Origin: Actinomycetospora soli
Lineage (GTDB): Bacteria; Actinomycetota; Actinomycetes; Mycobacteriales; Pseudonocardiaceae
Reading direction: 5' to 3'
DNA: 64,000 nt
Assembly: GCF_021026295.1 (NCBI RefSeq)
Contig: NZ_JAJNDA010000022.1
Location: 16,342-80,341 of the forward strand
Shown: positions 10,739 to 19,139 of the stretch, in pieces
How positions within the stretch are numbered: the first letter of the stretch is position 1
Layout: each line of letters begins with the position of its first letter
Notes under the pieces: model-generated
The model's input: the letters and a program-made list of their open reading frames with translations, nothing else
Databases searched by the model: none
Told to the model about the DNA's origin: nothing
Made by a program: the position numbers and the translations under genes

Positions 10739-11482
10739 ATGGCCAAGGGCACTGCCGGTAAGGCGACCAAGGAAGAGAAGAAGGCCGCCAGGCAGGCTGC
10801 GCGCGCCGCCCGCAAGCAGCGCTGGTCGCAGATCTGGCAGGCCTTCCAGATGCAGCGCAAGGAGGACAAGCTCCTCCTGCCGCTGATGATCGGCGCGGTC
10901 GTCGTGACCGCCCTGATCTTCCTGGTCATCGGCCTGCTGCTCGGGCAGTCGTGGTACCTGGTGCCGATCGGCGTCATCCTCGGCCTCGCCGTCGCGATGA
11001 TCGTGTTCGGCCGCCGCGTGCAGAACAACGTCTACGCGAAGGCCGACGGCCAGCCCGGGGCCGCCGGGTGGGCGCTGGACAACATGCGCGGTCCGTGGCG
11101 GGTCACGCAGGCCGTCGCGGGGACCACCCAGCTCGACGTGGTGCACCGCGTGATCGGGCGACCGGGCGTGGTCCTCGTGGCCGAGGGCGCCTCGCACCGC
11201 ACGAAGGGCCTGCTCGCGCAGGAGAAGAAGAAGGTCGCGCGCGTCGCGGGGCAGGTGCCGATCTACGAGGTCGCGGTCGGCAACGCCGAGGGCGAGGTCC
11301 AGCTCTCCAAGCTGCAGCGCCACATGGCGAAGCTCCCCCGCAACATCGACCGCTCGCAGATGGACACCCTCGAGAAGCGCCTCGCGGCCATCGCCGGCCG
11401 CGGTGGCCCGGCCATGCCGAAGGGCCCGGTGCCCAAGGGTGCGCAGATGAAGGGCATGCAGCGCACGGTCCGCCGTCGCTAG
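10739..11482 (+). CDS. DUF4191 membrane protein
   Basis: A 247-residue protein matching the DUF4191 family (Rv2219 position next to lipA). It has a highly basic, Ala-Lys-rich N-terminus, two close membrane helices (about residues 41-63 and 68-87), a soluble domain of mixed alpha/beta type with GPWRVTQAVAGTTQLDVVHRVIG, and a Lys/Met/Pro-rich basic tail. An ATG nine bases upstream (10730) is equally open; 10739 is preferred since family members begin MAK. Function is unknown. It ends convergently with the RDD gene across a hairpin. Confidence 0.88.
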   Translation: MAKGTAGKATKEEKKAARQAARAARKQRWSQIWQAFQMQRKEDKLLLPLMIGAVVVTALIFLVIGLLLGQSWYLVPIGVILGLAVAMIVFGRRVQNNVYAKADGQPGAAGWALDNMRGPWRVTQAVAGTTQLDVVHRVIGRPGVVLVAEGASHRTKGLLAQEKKKVARVAGQVPIYEVAVGNAEGEVQLSKLQRHMAKLPRNIDRSQMDTLEKRLAAIAGRGGPAMPKGPVPKGAQMKGMQRTVRRR

Positions 11483-11513
11483 CGTCCCGACGACGGGTCC
11501 GGCTCGGGACGGG

Positions 11514-11539
11514 GGCGGCGGGCGACGCGGCCCGCCGTC
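11514..11539. terminator. Bidirectional hairpin between DUF4191 and RDD genes
   Basis: GGCGGCGGGC (11514-11523) pairs with GCCCGCCGTC (11530-11539) around GACGCG, with one G-T pair. It sits between convergent stops. A second, weaker pairing GTCCCGA/TCGGGAC lies just upstream and overlaps a TCCCGACGACGGGT copy at 11485. Confidence 0.65.
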
Positions 11540-11542
11540 GCC

Positions 11543-12106
11543 TCAGCGCGTGCGCACCACCACGGTGCGGCTGACGCGGTCGTGCAGGCCGCGACCGTCC
11601 CGGTCCATGATCGCTGCGGGGATGACGAAGAACAGCGACACGGTGCGGGCGAGCGCCCACGGCCCCACCCGCTCGGCGCCGTCGACGCGCAGCACCCGCA
11701 TCCCGGTGACCACCATCGCGGGCGTCTGCCCGATCACCGCCACCGGGACGGTGACGAGCACGGCCCACACGACGAGGCTCAGCTCCGGCGGGGCCGGGAA
11801 CGAGAACGCCGCGGCCACGAGGCCGCCGACGAGCAGGTCGAGCACGAACTGACCGAGGCGCAGCGGGGCGCTCGCGACCGAGCCGGGGCCGGTCTCGGGG
11901 AGCCCGAGGTCGCGACCGGGATACCCGTCGTCGACGTCCTCGGCGCGGGTCGCACCGCGCACCGACGAGGGACGCCCGTTCGGCCCAGCGCCGGCCACGT
12001 CGCGTGCCTCGCGGGAGGGCCGATCGGGACGTTCCCGACCTTCCGGGCCACCACTCGACGCCCGATCAGGCCCGTCGTCGGTGAGCCATTCACGAAACCA
12101 GGACAC
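11543..12106 (-). CDS. RDD-family membrane protein
   Basis: A 187-residue protein: a hydrophilic, charged N-terminal 80 residues and then an RDD domain with about three membrane segments (APLRLGQFVLDLLVGGLVAAA, LVVWAVLVTVPVAVIG, and a segment near VSLFFVIPAAIMD) and the closing DGRGLHDRVSRTVVV motif. It occupies the position of Rv2219A between Rv2219 and glnA1 in mycobacteria. RDD proteins are proposed transporters, but the role here is unknown. The spacer to glnA1 holds the GlnR-type box. Confidence 0.88.
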   Translation of the reverse strand: MSWFREWLTDDGPDRASSGGPEGRERPDRPSREARDVAGAGPNGRPSSVRGATRAEDVDDGYPGRDLGLPETGPGSVASAPLRLGQFVLDLLVGGLVAAAFSFPAPPELSLVVWAVLVTVPVAVIGQTPAMVVTGMRVLRVDGAERVGPWALARTVSLFFVIPAAIMDRDGRGLHDRVSRTVVVRTR

Positions 12107-12201
12107 TCTGACAGGCTACGGTGCCGCGATGTCGGGGCGCGTCACGGCAACGAGGCCGACCGTGCCCCCAGGGAGCGGGCGAGACGTGTGACACGTGCCC
12201 G

Positions 12202-12239
12202 TTAACTGCTGTGAAACACCGGTGCGACGAGCGAGAAAC
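12202..12239 (+). promoter_or_regulatory. GlnR-type box upstream of glnA1
   Basis: Four pentamers in the exact GlnR spacing: TTAAC, six bases, GAAAC, six bases, GCGAC, six bases, GAAAC. The known actinobacterial GlnR operator is gTnAc-n6-GaAAc repeated. Both GAAAC half-sites are perfect and each of the other two has one change. A TAGCGT at 12250-12255 could serve as the -10 element. The glnA1 start is about 100 bases further on. This points to nitrogen control by GlnR. Confidence 0.72.
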
Positions 12240-12341
12240 GTCCGCCGCCTAGCGTCCGGGTCACCTGAAACGGTGAGGCGATCCCGGCCGGGCGGGGGTC
12301 GCTCGGCCGTGATGACAGTGCCAGAGAAGGAGCCAGCGAGA

Positions 12342-13763
12342 GTGTTCGGCAACAAGGACGAGGTCTTCAAGTACATCTCCGACGAGGGGGTGCAGTACGT
12401 CGACGTCCGGTTCTGCGACCTCCCCGGCCAGATGCAGCACTTCACCGTGCCCGCCTCGGAGTTCAACGACGCCGTCTTCGAGGACGGTCTCGCCTTCGAC
12501 GGATCGTCGGTCACCGGGTTCCAGACCATCAACGAGTCGGACATGACGCTGCTGCCCGACGTGGCGACCGCGCGCATCGACCCGTTCCGGGCCCAGAAGA
12601 CCCTGAACATGAACTTCTTCGTCCACGACCCGCTGACGCTCGAGGCGTACAGCCGCGACCCGCGGAACGTGGCCCGCAAGGCGGAGAACTTCCTGTCGAC
12701 GGTCGACGTCGCCGACACGTGCTTCTTCGGCCCCGAGGCCGAGTTCTACATCTTCGACGAGGTCCGCTACGAGTCCTCGATGCGCACCCAGTTCTACGCC
12801 GTCGACTCGATCGAGGGCGCCTGGAACACCGGCCGCGACGAGGTCGGCGGCAACAAGGGCTACAAGATCAAGCCCAAGGGCGGCTACTTCCCCGTCGAGC
12901 CGACCGACCAGACCTCGGACCTGCGCGGCGCGATCGGCACCAACCTCATCAACGCCGGCTTCGAGCTCGAGAAGCTGCACCACGAGGTCGGCACCGGCGG
13001 CCAGGCCGAGATCAACTACAAGTTCAACACGCTGCTGCACGCCGCGGACGACCTGCAGCTGTTCAAGTACATCGTCAAGAACACGGCGTGGCAGGCCGGC
13101 AAGACCGTGACCTTCATGCCGAAGCCGATCGCCGGCGACAACGGCTCGGGCATGCACTGCCACCAGTCGCTGTTCAAGAACGGCGAGCCGCTGTTCTACG
13201 ACGAGAACGGCTACGCCGGGCTCTCCGACCTGGCCCGCCACTACATCGGCGGCATCCTGCACCACGCGCCCTCGCTCGTGGCGTTCACCAACGCCACCGC
13301 GAACTCCTACCACCGCCTGGTGCCCGGCTTCGAGGCCCCGATCAACCTGGTCTACTCGAACCGGAACCGCTCGGCCTGCGTGCGCATCCCGATCACCGGC
13401 AACAACCCGAAGGCCAAGCGCCTCGAGTTCCGCTGCCCGGACTCGTCGGGCAACCCGTACCTGTCGTTCGCGGCCATGATGATGGCGGGCCTCGACGGCA
13501 TCCGGAACAAGATCGAGCCGCCGACGCCGGTCGACAAGGACCTCTACGAGCTCCCGCCGGAGGAGGCCGCCAACATCGCGCAGGTGCCGGCCAGCCTCGA
13601 CGCCGCGGTGAACAACCTCGAGGCCGACCACGACTACCTGCTCGAGGGCGGCGTGTTCACCTCGGACCTGATCGAGAAGTGGATCGAGCTCAAGCGCGAC
13701 GACGTCACGGGCCTGCGGCTGCGCCCGCACCCGTACGAGTTCGAGCTGTACTACAACTGCTGA
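12342..13763 (+). CDS. glnA: Type I glutamine synthetase
   Basis: A 473-residue dodecameric enzyme forming glutamine from glutamate, ammonia and ATP. Seen: [27 protein letters not shown], the Glu metal ligands in [12 protein letters not shown], the [15 protein letters not shown] nucleotide and substrate region, [10 protein letters not shown], and the adenylylation loop DLYELPPEE with Y402. That tyrosine is the target of GlnE, encoded 6 kb away. GTG at 12342 is chosen because AAGGAG lies 9 bases upstream and the N-terminus then matches GlnA1 proteins; the longer upstream frame would read through the GlnR box. Confidence 0.96.
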   Translation: MFGNKDEVFKYISDEGVQYVDVRFCDLPGQMQHFTVPASEFNDAVFEDGLAFDGSSVTGFQTINESDMTLLPDVATARIDPFRAQKTLNMNFFVHDPLTLEAYSRDPRNVARKAENFLSTVDVADTCFFGPEAEFYIFDEVRYESSMRTQFYAVDSIEGAWNTGRDEVGGNKGYKIKPKGGYFPVEPTDQTSDLRGAIGTNLINAGFELEKLHHEVGTGGQAEINYKFNTLLHAADDLQLFKYIVKNTAWQAGKTVTFMPKPIAGDNGSGMHCHQSLFKNGEPLFYDENGYAGLSDLARHYIGGILHHAPSLVAFTNATANSYHRLVPGFEAPINLVYSNRNRSACVRIPITGNNPKAKRLEFRCPDSSGNPYLSFAAMMMAGLDGIRNKIEPPTPVDKDLYELPPEEAANIAQVPASLDAAVNNLEADHDYLLEGGVFTSDLIEKWIELKRDDVTGLRLRPHPYEFELYYNC

Positions 13764-13786
13764 TCCGGCAGAGCCGAGTCGACGGC

Positions 13787-13811
13787 CGAGCTCCGCTCCG
13801 CTGCGTCTCCC
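13787..13811 (-). repeat. Dispersed 25-mer repeat, intergenic copy
   Basis: Exactly the reverse complement of the 25-base core of the two copies near 34745 and 34781 (minus-strand sequence begins GGGAGACGCAGCGGAGCGGA). It lies 24 bases after glnA1, before its terminator. Confidence 0.85.
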
Positions 13812-13843
13812 ACGGCCCGGTCCCCGCGCGGGGGCCGGGCCGT
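13812..13843. terminator. Terminator after glnA1
   Basis: ACGGCCCGG pairs with CCGGGCCGT and, inside, CCCC with GGGG around GCGC; TTCT follows. It lies about 50 bases after the glnA1 stop, immediately after a copy of the dispersed 25-mer. Confidence 0.72.
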
Positions 13844-13880
13844 TCTGCGTTCCCGACGGTTCCCGTCCCCGGCCGCCCGA

Positions 13881-14252
13881 CTACCGCCGGTCGCGCAGGT
13901 CCTCCCGCGGGGAGAGCGCCGCGGCCGCGACGTACTGGTACACGTACCGGATCTCCTCACCCTGGCTGATGGGGACGCAGACCCACCCGACCCACTCCCC
14001 CGTCGTCGTCCGGCGCCAGCCGAGGAGCTCGCCCGGGACGCGGCTCTGGAGGTCCACCCCGTCGGGGACCGGACGGGGCGGCCGACCGGTCGGACGCGGG
14101 TAGGCCACGGCGAGGTCCACCCACACGCGGCGCACCTCGGTGCGCTGCAGCGCGCCCGAGCGGTCGTTGCGCCGCTGCGCCGGCCCGCGCTCCTCGAACA
14201 CGTGTTCGATGATGACGCCTCGCCCCGGCCTCGCGCCAGCCGACCCGCCCAC
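13881..14252 (-). CDS. Hypothetical protein
   Basis: A 123-residue protein with no family I recognise. It is rich in Arg and Pro in its first half; the second half contains DLAVAYPRPTGRPPRPVPDG, GWRRTTTGEWVGWVCVP and IRYVYQYVAAAAL, which looks like a compact beta-rich domain ending in a short hydrophobic helix. No signal peptide is evident. GTG at 14252 is a tentative start; the frame is open to a TTG at 14306. It lies convergent to glnA1 and divergent from the protease gene. It could be a real small gene or partly spurious. Confidence 0.5.
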   Translation of the reverse strand: MGGSAGARPGRGVIIEHVFEERGPAQRRNDRSGALQRTEVRRVWVDLAVAYPRPTGRPPRPVPDGVDLQSRVPGELLGWRRTTTGEWVGWVCVPISQGEEIRYVYQYVAAAALSPREDLRDRR

Positions 14253-14440
14253 GTCACCCGCCGTAGTGATGGACGGAGCGTGACGATGAGCCGCGAGAAG
14301 AGTCAATTTTCGACATAAAACCGCGAATCGGCTGCGGAAAGCTTGCCTCAGTACGCACGCTGTGTGACTCTATGGCGGTCCACACAGGTGAAGCACTCGC
14401 TCACCGGACACCGAGAAGTCACTTTCCGTGAGGAGTCGCC

Positions 14441-16108
14441 ATGCGTCAGCACCTGCCGTCCTGGAAGTCCGCTCTCGCCACCGTCGCCGTCGCCGGGGCC
14501 GCGCTGCTCGCCACCGCACCCCCAGCCCTGGCCCAGGATGGTGGGGGTGGCCCCGATCCGACCCGGGCGCCGATCGCCGAACGGGTCAGCGGCGAGGTGC
14601 TCCCCGCCGTCGACCAGCTCGAGATCACCTCGGCCGGCGGCCTGCTGGTCGACACCACGACCGGTGACTACTTCCGCATCCCGGAGTTCCAGCTCAGCTG
14701 CACCGGCTTCACCGTCGGCTCGGACGGCTGGATCGCCACCGCCGGGCACTGCGTGGACCCCGCCATCATGGCCGACCAGGCCCGCGTGATGGCCGCCGAG
14801 AGCTACGCCCAGGACTACGGCGCCAGCGCCGACGCGGTCTACGCGCAGCTGCAGAGCTGGGTGTTCGTCGACGGCACGGGCTCCGCCGCCCCGGGCATCA
14901 CCGTGACCGCCCTGCCGGCCACCTCCGGCCCCGGCGCGACGCCGATGACGGCGAAGGTCGTGGACTACCAGCCCTTCACCAACGGTGACACCGCGCTCCT
15001 CAAGGTCGAGGGGCAGAACATGCTGACCGTGGAGGTCGCGCAGGGCGGCCCGGCCGCGACCGGCACCCCGGTCATGTCGATCGGCTATCCCGGCGTGCGG
15101 GACCGGGCGATGGACCCGAGCCTGACCCCGACCTGGAAGGAGGGCTCGGTCAGCTCGCAGCAGACGCGCGAGGGCATCGCCTACACCGAGATCACCGCCG
15201 AGATGGGCAAGGGCATGAGTGGTGGGCCCACGGTGAACCAGCAGGGCCAGGTCATCGGCATCAACAGCATGGGGATCGCCGACAAGGGCAACTCGTTCAA
15301 CTTCGTCGCCCCGTCGTCGCGGCTCGCCGAGATGATGGCCCGCAACGGCGTCCCGACCGTGCCGAGCCCGGTCGACGCCGCCTACCGCGCCGGGATGGAC
15401 CTGTACTACCAGGGCTACTACTCCGACGCGGTCGAGGAGTTCGACGAGGTCCTCGCGCTCGCCCCGGGCAACCGGGCCGCGGTCGACTACAAGAACAAGG
15501 CCGTGCAGGCGCACGACCAGTTCGGGGACACCGGCCTGGGCCTGCTCGGCTGGGCGCTGATCGGCGGCGGTTCGCTGCTCGTGCTGGTCGTCGGCGGGTG
15601 CGTCATCGGCGTGGTCGTCAGCCGCCGGCGCCGCACGACGCCGGCCGCCCCGCAGGTCAACCTCGCCCAGCCCGGCTTCGGCCTGCCGACCGGCTACCAG
15701 GTCCCGCTGGCGCAGCCCGTCGCGAATCCGCAGCAGCACCCGCTGCAGCACCCGCAGTACGGCCCGCAGGTCCCGCAGCAGGCCCCGGCCGGCTTCGGTG
15801 CCGCTCCCTTCGGCCAGTCCGGCTCGATGCCGGCCGCGCCCGCCTCGCCGCCGGTCGGGTTCCCGGCCCCGGCCCCGGCCCCGGCTCCGGCTCCGGCGGC
15901 TCCCCGGCACGAGGCACCCGCCGTCGCCCCGGAGGCCCCCGCGGTCGCCGTCGCGACGCCGCCGTCGGGCTTCCCGGCGCCGGCCGCCGAGGGCCCTGCC
16001 GCACCCGCGACCGGGACCACGAGCGGCCCCGGCCACTGCCCGAACTGCGGCGCCGCCCGCGCCGCCGGCGCCCGCTTCTGCGGCGGCTGCGGGGTGGGGC
16101 TCGGCTGA
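14441..16108 (+). CDS. Membrane-anchored trypsin-like protease with zinc ribbon
   Basis: A 555-residue protein. Order: signal peptide (LATVAVAGAALLATAPPALA, cleavage near residue 31); extracellular S1-type protease domain with catalytic triad H103 (TAGHC), D183 (NGDTALL) and S260 (GKGMSGGP); a short TPR-like helical hairpin (about 308-350); a membrane helix (about 369-391); a long Pro/Gln/Ala-rich cytoplasmic tail; and a terminal four-cysteine zinc ribbon (CPNCG...FCGGCG, about 533-552). GAGGAG before ATG 14441 fixes the start. A protease outside joined to a zinc ribbon inside suggests a signalling or assembly role, but none is known. A paralogue follows. Confidence 0.85.
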   Translation: MRQHLPSWKSALATVAVAGAALLATAPPALAQDGGGGPDPTRAPIAERVSGEVLPAVDQLEITSAGGLLVDTTTGDYFRIPEFQLSCTGFTVGSDGWIATAGHCVDPAIMADQARVMAAESYAQDYGASADAVYAQLQSWVFVDGTGSAAPGITVTALPATSGPGATPMTAKVVDYQPFTNGDTALLKVEGQNMLTVEVAQGGPAATGTPVMSIGYPGVRDRAMDPSLTPTWKEGSVSSQQTREGIAYTEITAEMGKGMSGGPTVNQQGQVIGINSMGIADKGNSFNFVAPSSRLAEMMARNGVPTVPSPVDAAYRAGMDLYYQGYYSDAVEEFDEVLALAPGNRAAVDYKNKAVQAHDQFGDTGLGLLGWALIGGGSLLVLVVGGCVIGVVVSRRRRTTPAAPQVNLAQPGFGLPTGYQVPLAQPVANPQQHPLQHPQYGPQVPQQAPAGFGAAPFGQSGSMPAAPASPPVGFPAPAPAPAPAPAAPRHEAPAVAPEAPAVAVATPPSGFPAPAAEGPAAPATGTTSGPGHCPNCGAARAAGARFCGGCGVGLG

Positions 16109-16135
16109 TCACCACCTGCTCCACCCCGCACGACG

Positions 16136-16167
16136 ACGGGCCGTCCGGCTGCTGCCGGGCGGCCCGT
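16136..16167. terminator. Terminator 1 after protease gene 1
   Basis: ACGGGCCGTCCGG pairs with CCGGGCGGCCCGT (one G-T pair) around CTGCTG, 28 bases after the stop. Confidence 0.65.
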
Positions 16168-16193
16168 CCGCGTGGGCGGGACACGAGCAGAAA

Positions 16194-16212
16194 CCCCCGG
16201 GCCACCCGGGGG
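16194..16212. terminator. Terminator 2 after protease gene 1
   Basis: CCCCCGGG pairs with CCCGGGGG around CCA; AAA precedes and CTTCT follows, the most classical-looking terminator in the window. Together with the hairpin at 16136 it isolates the two protease genes from each other. Confidence 0.7.
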
Positions 16213-16307
16213 CTTCTACGCATTCGCCCACGCATCGCGCTTCGTAGTTTCGGCGTCACCGCTGGTCAGGGCCTCGGACAGGCCCCCGGAACGAAGCGAG
16301 CACCGCC

Positions 16308-17675
16308 ATGAAGCGAGCGTTGACCACCCTGCTCACGGGCGCCGTCGTCGGGAGCGCCCTCCTCGGGACCGCCGGTCCCGCCGCTGCCCGGACCGAGCCC
16401 GCCCTCCCCCGCGAACGGCTGGTCGCCGAGGTCGCCCCGGCCGTCACCTACGTCCAGACCCGCGCCACCGCCTGGGTGCGGGAGAAGGGCACCGGCCGCC
16501 AGATCGGCACCGTGCGGCTCACCGGGACCTGCTCCGGGGTGATCGTGTCGAACGACGGTCACGTCGCCACCGCGGGCCACTGCGTCGACGACGCCGACCT
16601 CACCGACTCCCTGCGCCGCCGCCTCGCCGGCGACGTCGCCACCTCCCCCGGCGCCACCGGCACCGCCGCGCAGTACGAGGCGTTCATCCTCGCCCGCTAC
16701 GACCTCGGCGGCCCCACCCCCGGCAGCCCCGTGCAGCGCGACGTCACCGTCGTCCGTGCCGACGCGTCGGGCCCCGAGCAGCGCCTCGACGCGCGGGTCG
16801 TGGACTCGCTGCCCAACGAGCGCGGCGACGTGGCCCTGCTCGACGTCGACGGCGAGGACCTCCCCGCCGCCACCCTCGCCCCCGCGGGCGACCCCGCGCC
16901 CGGCACGCCGGTCACCGCCGTCGGCTACCCCGCCGACCGCGACCGTCTGATGGATCCGAGCCGCGACCCGAGCTGGAAGGACGGCACGGTCAGCTCCCTC
17001 CAGACCCGCGACGGCGTGCCGTTCGTCGAGGTCAGCGCCGACATGGCCCCGGGCATGAGCGGTGGCCCGGCGGTCGACGCCCGCGGCCGGGTGATCGGTC
17101 TGAACAGCATGAGGATCGGCGACTCCGGCGCCTTCAACTTCCTCGCCCCCACCGCCACGCTGCGCTCGATGCTGGAGCGCAACGGGGTGCGCACCGAGCC
17201 CGGTCCGGTCGACCTGCGCTACCGCGCCGGGCTCGACGCCCTCGCCGCCGGGGAGAACGCGGACGCGATGGTCGCGTTCGCCGACGTCACCCGCCTGCGC
17301 CCGGACCACGCCCTGGCGGCGAAGCAGCTCACCGCCGCCCAGCAGGCCTACGCCACGGACGGCGACGCGAGTGAACGGCGCACCCGGACCCTGGTCCTCG
17401 TCGGCGGCGGCGTCGGCCTGCTCCTGCTCCTCTCCGGCGGCGTCCTCACCACGGTCCTGCTCGTCCGCCGCTCCCGCCGGGCCGTCGCGGCCGACGCCCC
17501 GGCGACGGGCCCGATCGGGCCGTTCCCGCCCGCGGGTCTCCCGGCGGGCCACCCGAGCGGCCCCTTCCCGACGGCGGGTCCGGTCGCCCCGTTCGCGACC
17601 CCGCCCTGGGGCACGGTGCCCGCCCCGCGCCCGGAGGAGGCACCCGTCGTCGAACGGGCCACGGAGGACCACTGA
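16308..17675 (+). CDS. Membrane-anchored trypsin-like protease, paralogue 2
   Basis: A 455-residue paralogue of the preceding protease with the same order: signal peptide (LLTGAVVGSALLGTAGPAAA), S1 protease domain with H91 (TAGHC), D174 (ERGDVALL) and S251 (APGMSGGP), a TPR-like hairpin (YRAGLDALAAGENADAMVAF), one membrane helix (VLVGGGVGLLLLLSGGVLTTVLLV), and a Pro/Gly-rich cytoplasmic tail. It lacks the C-terminal zinc ribbon and ends in an acidic tail. Shared stretches such as YRAG, MDPS and GMSGGP show a tandem duplication followed by clear divergence. The triad is intact, so it is probably active. Confidence 0.84.
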   Translation: MKRALTTLLTGAVVGSALLGTAGPAAARTEPALPRERLVAEVAPAVTYVQTRATAWVREKGTGRQIGTVRLTGTCSGVIVSNDGHVATAGHCVDDADLTDSLRRRLAGDVATSPGATGTAAQYEAFILARYDLGGPTPGSPVQRDVTVVRADASGPEQRLDARVVDSLPNERGDVALLDVDGEDLPAATLAPAGDPAPGTPVTAVGYPADRDRLMDPSRDPSWKDGTVSSLQTRDGVPFVEVSADMAPGMSGGPAVDARGRVIGLNSMRIGDSGAFNFLAPTATLRSMLERNGVRTEPGPVDLRYRAGLDALAAGENADAMVAFADVTRLRPDHALAAKQLTAAQQAYATDGDASERRTRTLVLVGGGVGLLLLLSGGVLTTVLLVRRSRRAVAADAPATGPIGPFPPAGLPAGHPSGPFPTAGPVAPFATPPWGTVPAPRPEEAPVVERATEDH

Positions 17676-17704
17676 GGACCACCGAGGACCCACCCCACCG
17701 GGAC

Positions 17705-17730
17705 GGCCGGCCGCGATCCCGCGGCCGGCC
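17705..17730. terminator. Terminator between protease 2 and decarboxylase
   Basis: GGCCGGCCGC pairs perfectly with GCGGCCGGCC around GATCCC, between convergent stops, so it can act in both directions. Confidence 0.72.
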
Positions 17731-17753
17731 GCTCGTCGTGAGCCGCCGCGGCG

Positions 17754-19139
17754 TCACGGGTCGCGCGCGGCGAGCTCGTCGCGCAGGGCCAGGATCCGGT
17801 CGACGGACCGGTCGACGTCGTCCGCGGTGGTCGACCAGTTCGACACCGAGAACCGCAGCGCCGGCGCGTCCTCCCACACGGTGGTGCCGACCCAGCAGGT
17901 CCCGTCCACCGCCACGGCCCGCGCGAGGTCGGCGACGTCCACCCCCGGCACGCGCAGCAGGACCTGGTTCAGCACCACGTCGTTGCACACCTCCACGCCG
18001 CCCGCCGCGAACCGGGCGGCCGCCCGCAGGGCGAGGTCGCAGCACCGGTCGACGAGGTCGGCGACGCCCGTGCGGCCCAGGGCGCGCAGCGCGGCGTACA
18101 CCGGCACCCCGCGCGGGCGGCGCGAGTTCTCCAGCGTGCGGGTGGACGGGTCGAGATCGGACAGCGGCAGGTACGGCGACGACACCGACAGGGCCGCCAC
18201 CAGTGCCGCGCGGTCGCGGACGACGGCGAGCGCCGAGTCGTACGGCACGTTCAGCCACTTGTGCGCGTCGACGGCCCACGAGTCGGCCCGGTCCGCCCCG
18301 GCGACGAGGTGCCGGCGGGTCGGCGACGCGGCCGCCCACAGCCCGAACGCCCCGTCGACGTGCAGCCCGGCTGTCCCCACCGACCGCACGACGTCGGCGA
18401 TCCCGTCCAGCGGGTCGCACCCCCCGGTGTTCACCTGCCCGGCCTGCGCGCACACGAGGACGGGTCCGGTGACGGCGTCGAGGGCCGCGGCCAGCGCGTC
18501 GGGTCGCATCCGTCCCTGCCCGTCGACCGGCACTCGGACGGCGTGCCGGGACCCGAACCCGAGCAGCTTCAGGGCCTGCACCACGGTCGCGTGCGCGCCG
18601 GCGCCGAGCAGCACGGTCACCGCGGGCGCGCCCGCCAGCCCCTCGGCCTCGACGTCCCAGCCCGCGGCGGCGAGCAGGGCGTGGCGGGCCGCGGCGAGGC
18701 AGGCGATGTTGGCGGTCTGCGCGCCGGTCGCGAACCCGACCGCCGCGTCCGCGGGCAGACCCAGCAGCTCGAGCGCCCACCGCCCGGCCACGTCCTCGAC
18801 GACGGCCGCACCCGGCGACATCACCGCGACGGCCGCGTCCTGGTCGGTCGCCGACACCACCCAGTCGGCCGCGAGCGCCACCGGCAGCGACCCGCCGGTG
18901 ACGAACCCGAAGTAGCGGGGCCCGCCGCTCGCGACGAGGCCCGGCTCGAGCGCCGCGGTCAGGTCGTCGAGCACCTCGACCGCACCGAGCCCGTCGTCGG
19001 GAAGGTCCCCGAGCCGCGCCCGCAGGGCCGCGGGGTCGGCCGGGACCCCCACCGGCCGCGTCGGCAGCGACGCGAGCCAGCGGTCGGCGAAGGCGCGCGC
19101 CGCGTCGAGCGCCGGTCCGTGGCCGGTCACGCCGTCCAT
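17754..19139 (-). CDS. PLP-dependent group II amino acid decarboxylase
   Basis: A 461-residue pyridoxal-phosphate enzyme of the aromatic-amino-acid/glutamate decarboxylase superfamily. Seen: GGPRYFGFVTGGSLPVALAAD at the N-terminal domain, ATGAQTANIACLAAAR, the cofactor aspartate region LHVDGAFGLWAA, and the Schiff-base lysine K294 in DAHKWLNVPYDS. Substrate cannot be named. The ATG overlaps the glnE stop (TGATG), so it is made from the glnE transcript by translational coupling. That linkage hints at a role connected with nitrogen or amino-acid supply. It is not in the mycobacterial version of this region as I recall it. Confidence 0.9.
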   Translation of the reverse strand: MDGVTGHGPALDAARAFADRWLASLPTRPVGVPADPAALRARLGDLPDDGLGAVEVLDDLTAALEPGLVASGGPRYFGFVTGGSLPVALAADWVVSATDQDAAVAVMSPGAAVVEDVAGRWALELLGLPADAAVGFATGAQTANIACLAAARHALLAAAGWDVEAEGLAGAPAVTVLLGAGAHATVVQALKLLGFGSRHAVRVPVDGQGRMRPDALAAALDAVTGPVLVCAQAGQVNTGGCDPLDGIADVVRSVGTAGLHVDGAFGLWAAASPTRRHLVAGADRADSWAVDAHKWLNVPYDSALAVVRDRAALVAALSVSSPYLPLSDLDPSTRTLENSRRPRGVPVYAALRALGRTGVADLVDRCCDLALRAAARFAAGGVEVCNDVVLNQVLLRVPGVDVADLARAVAVDGTCWVGTTVWEDAPALRFSVSNWSTTADDVDRSVDRILALRDELAARDP

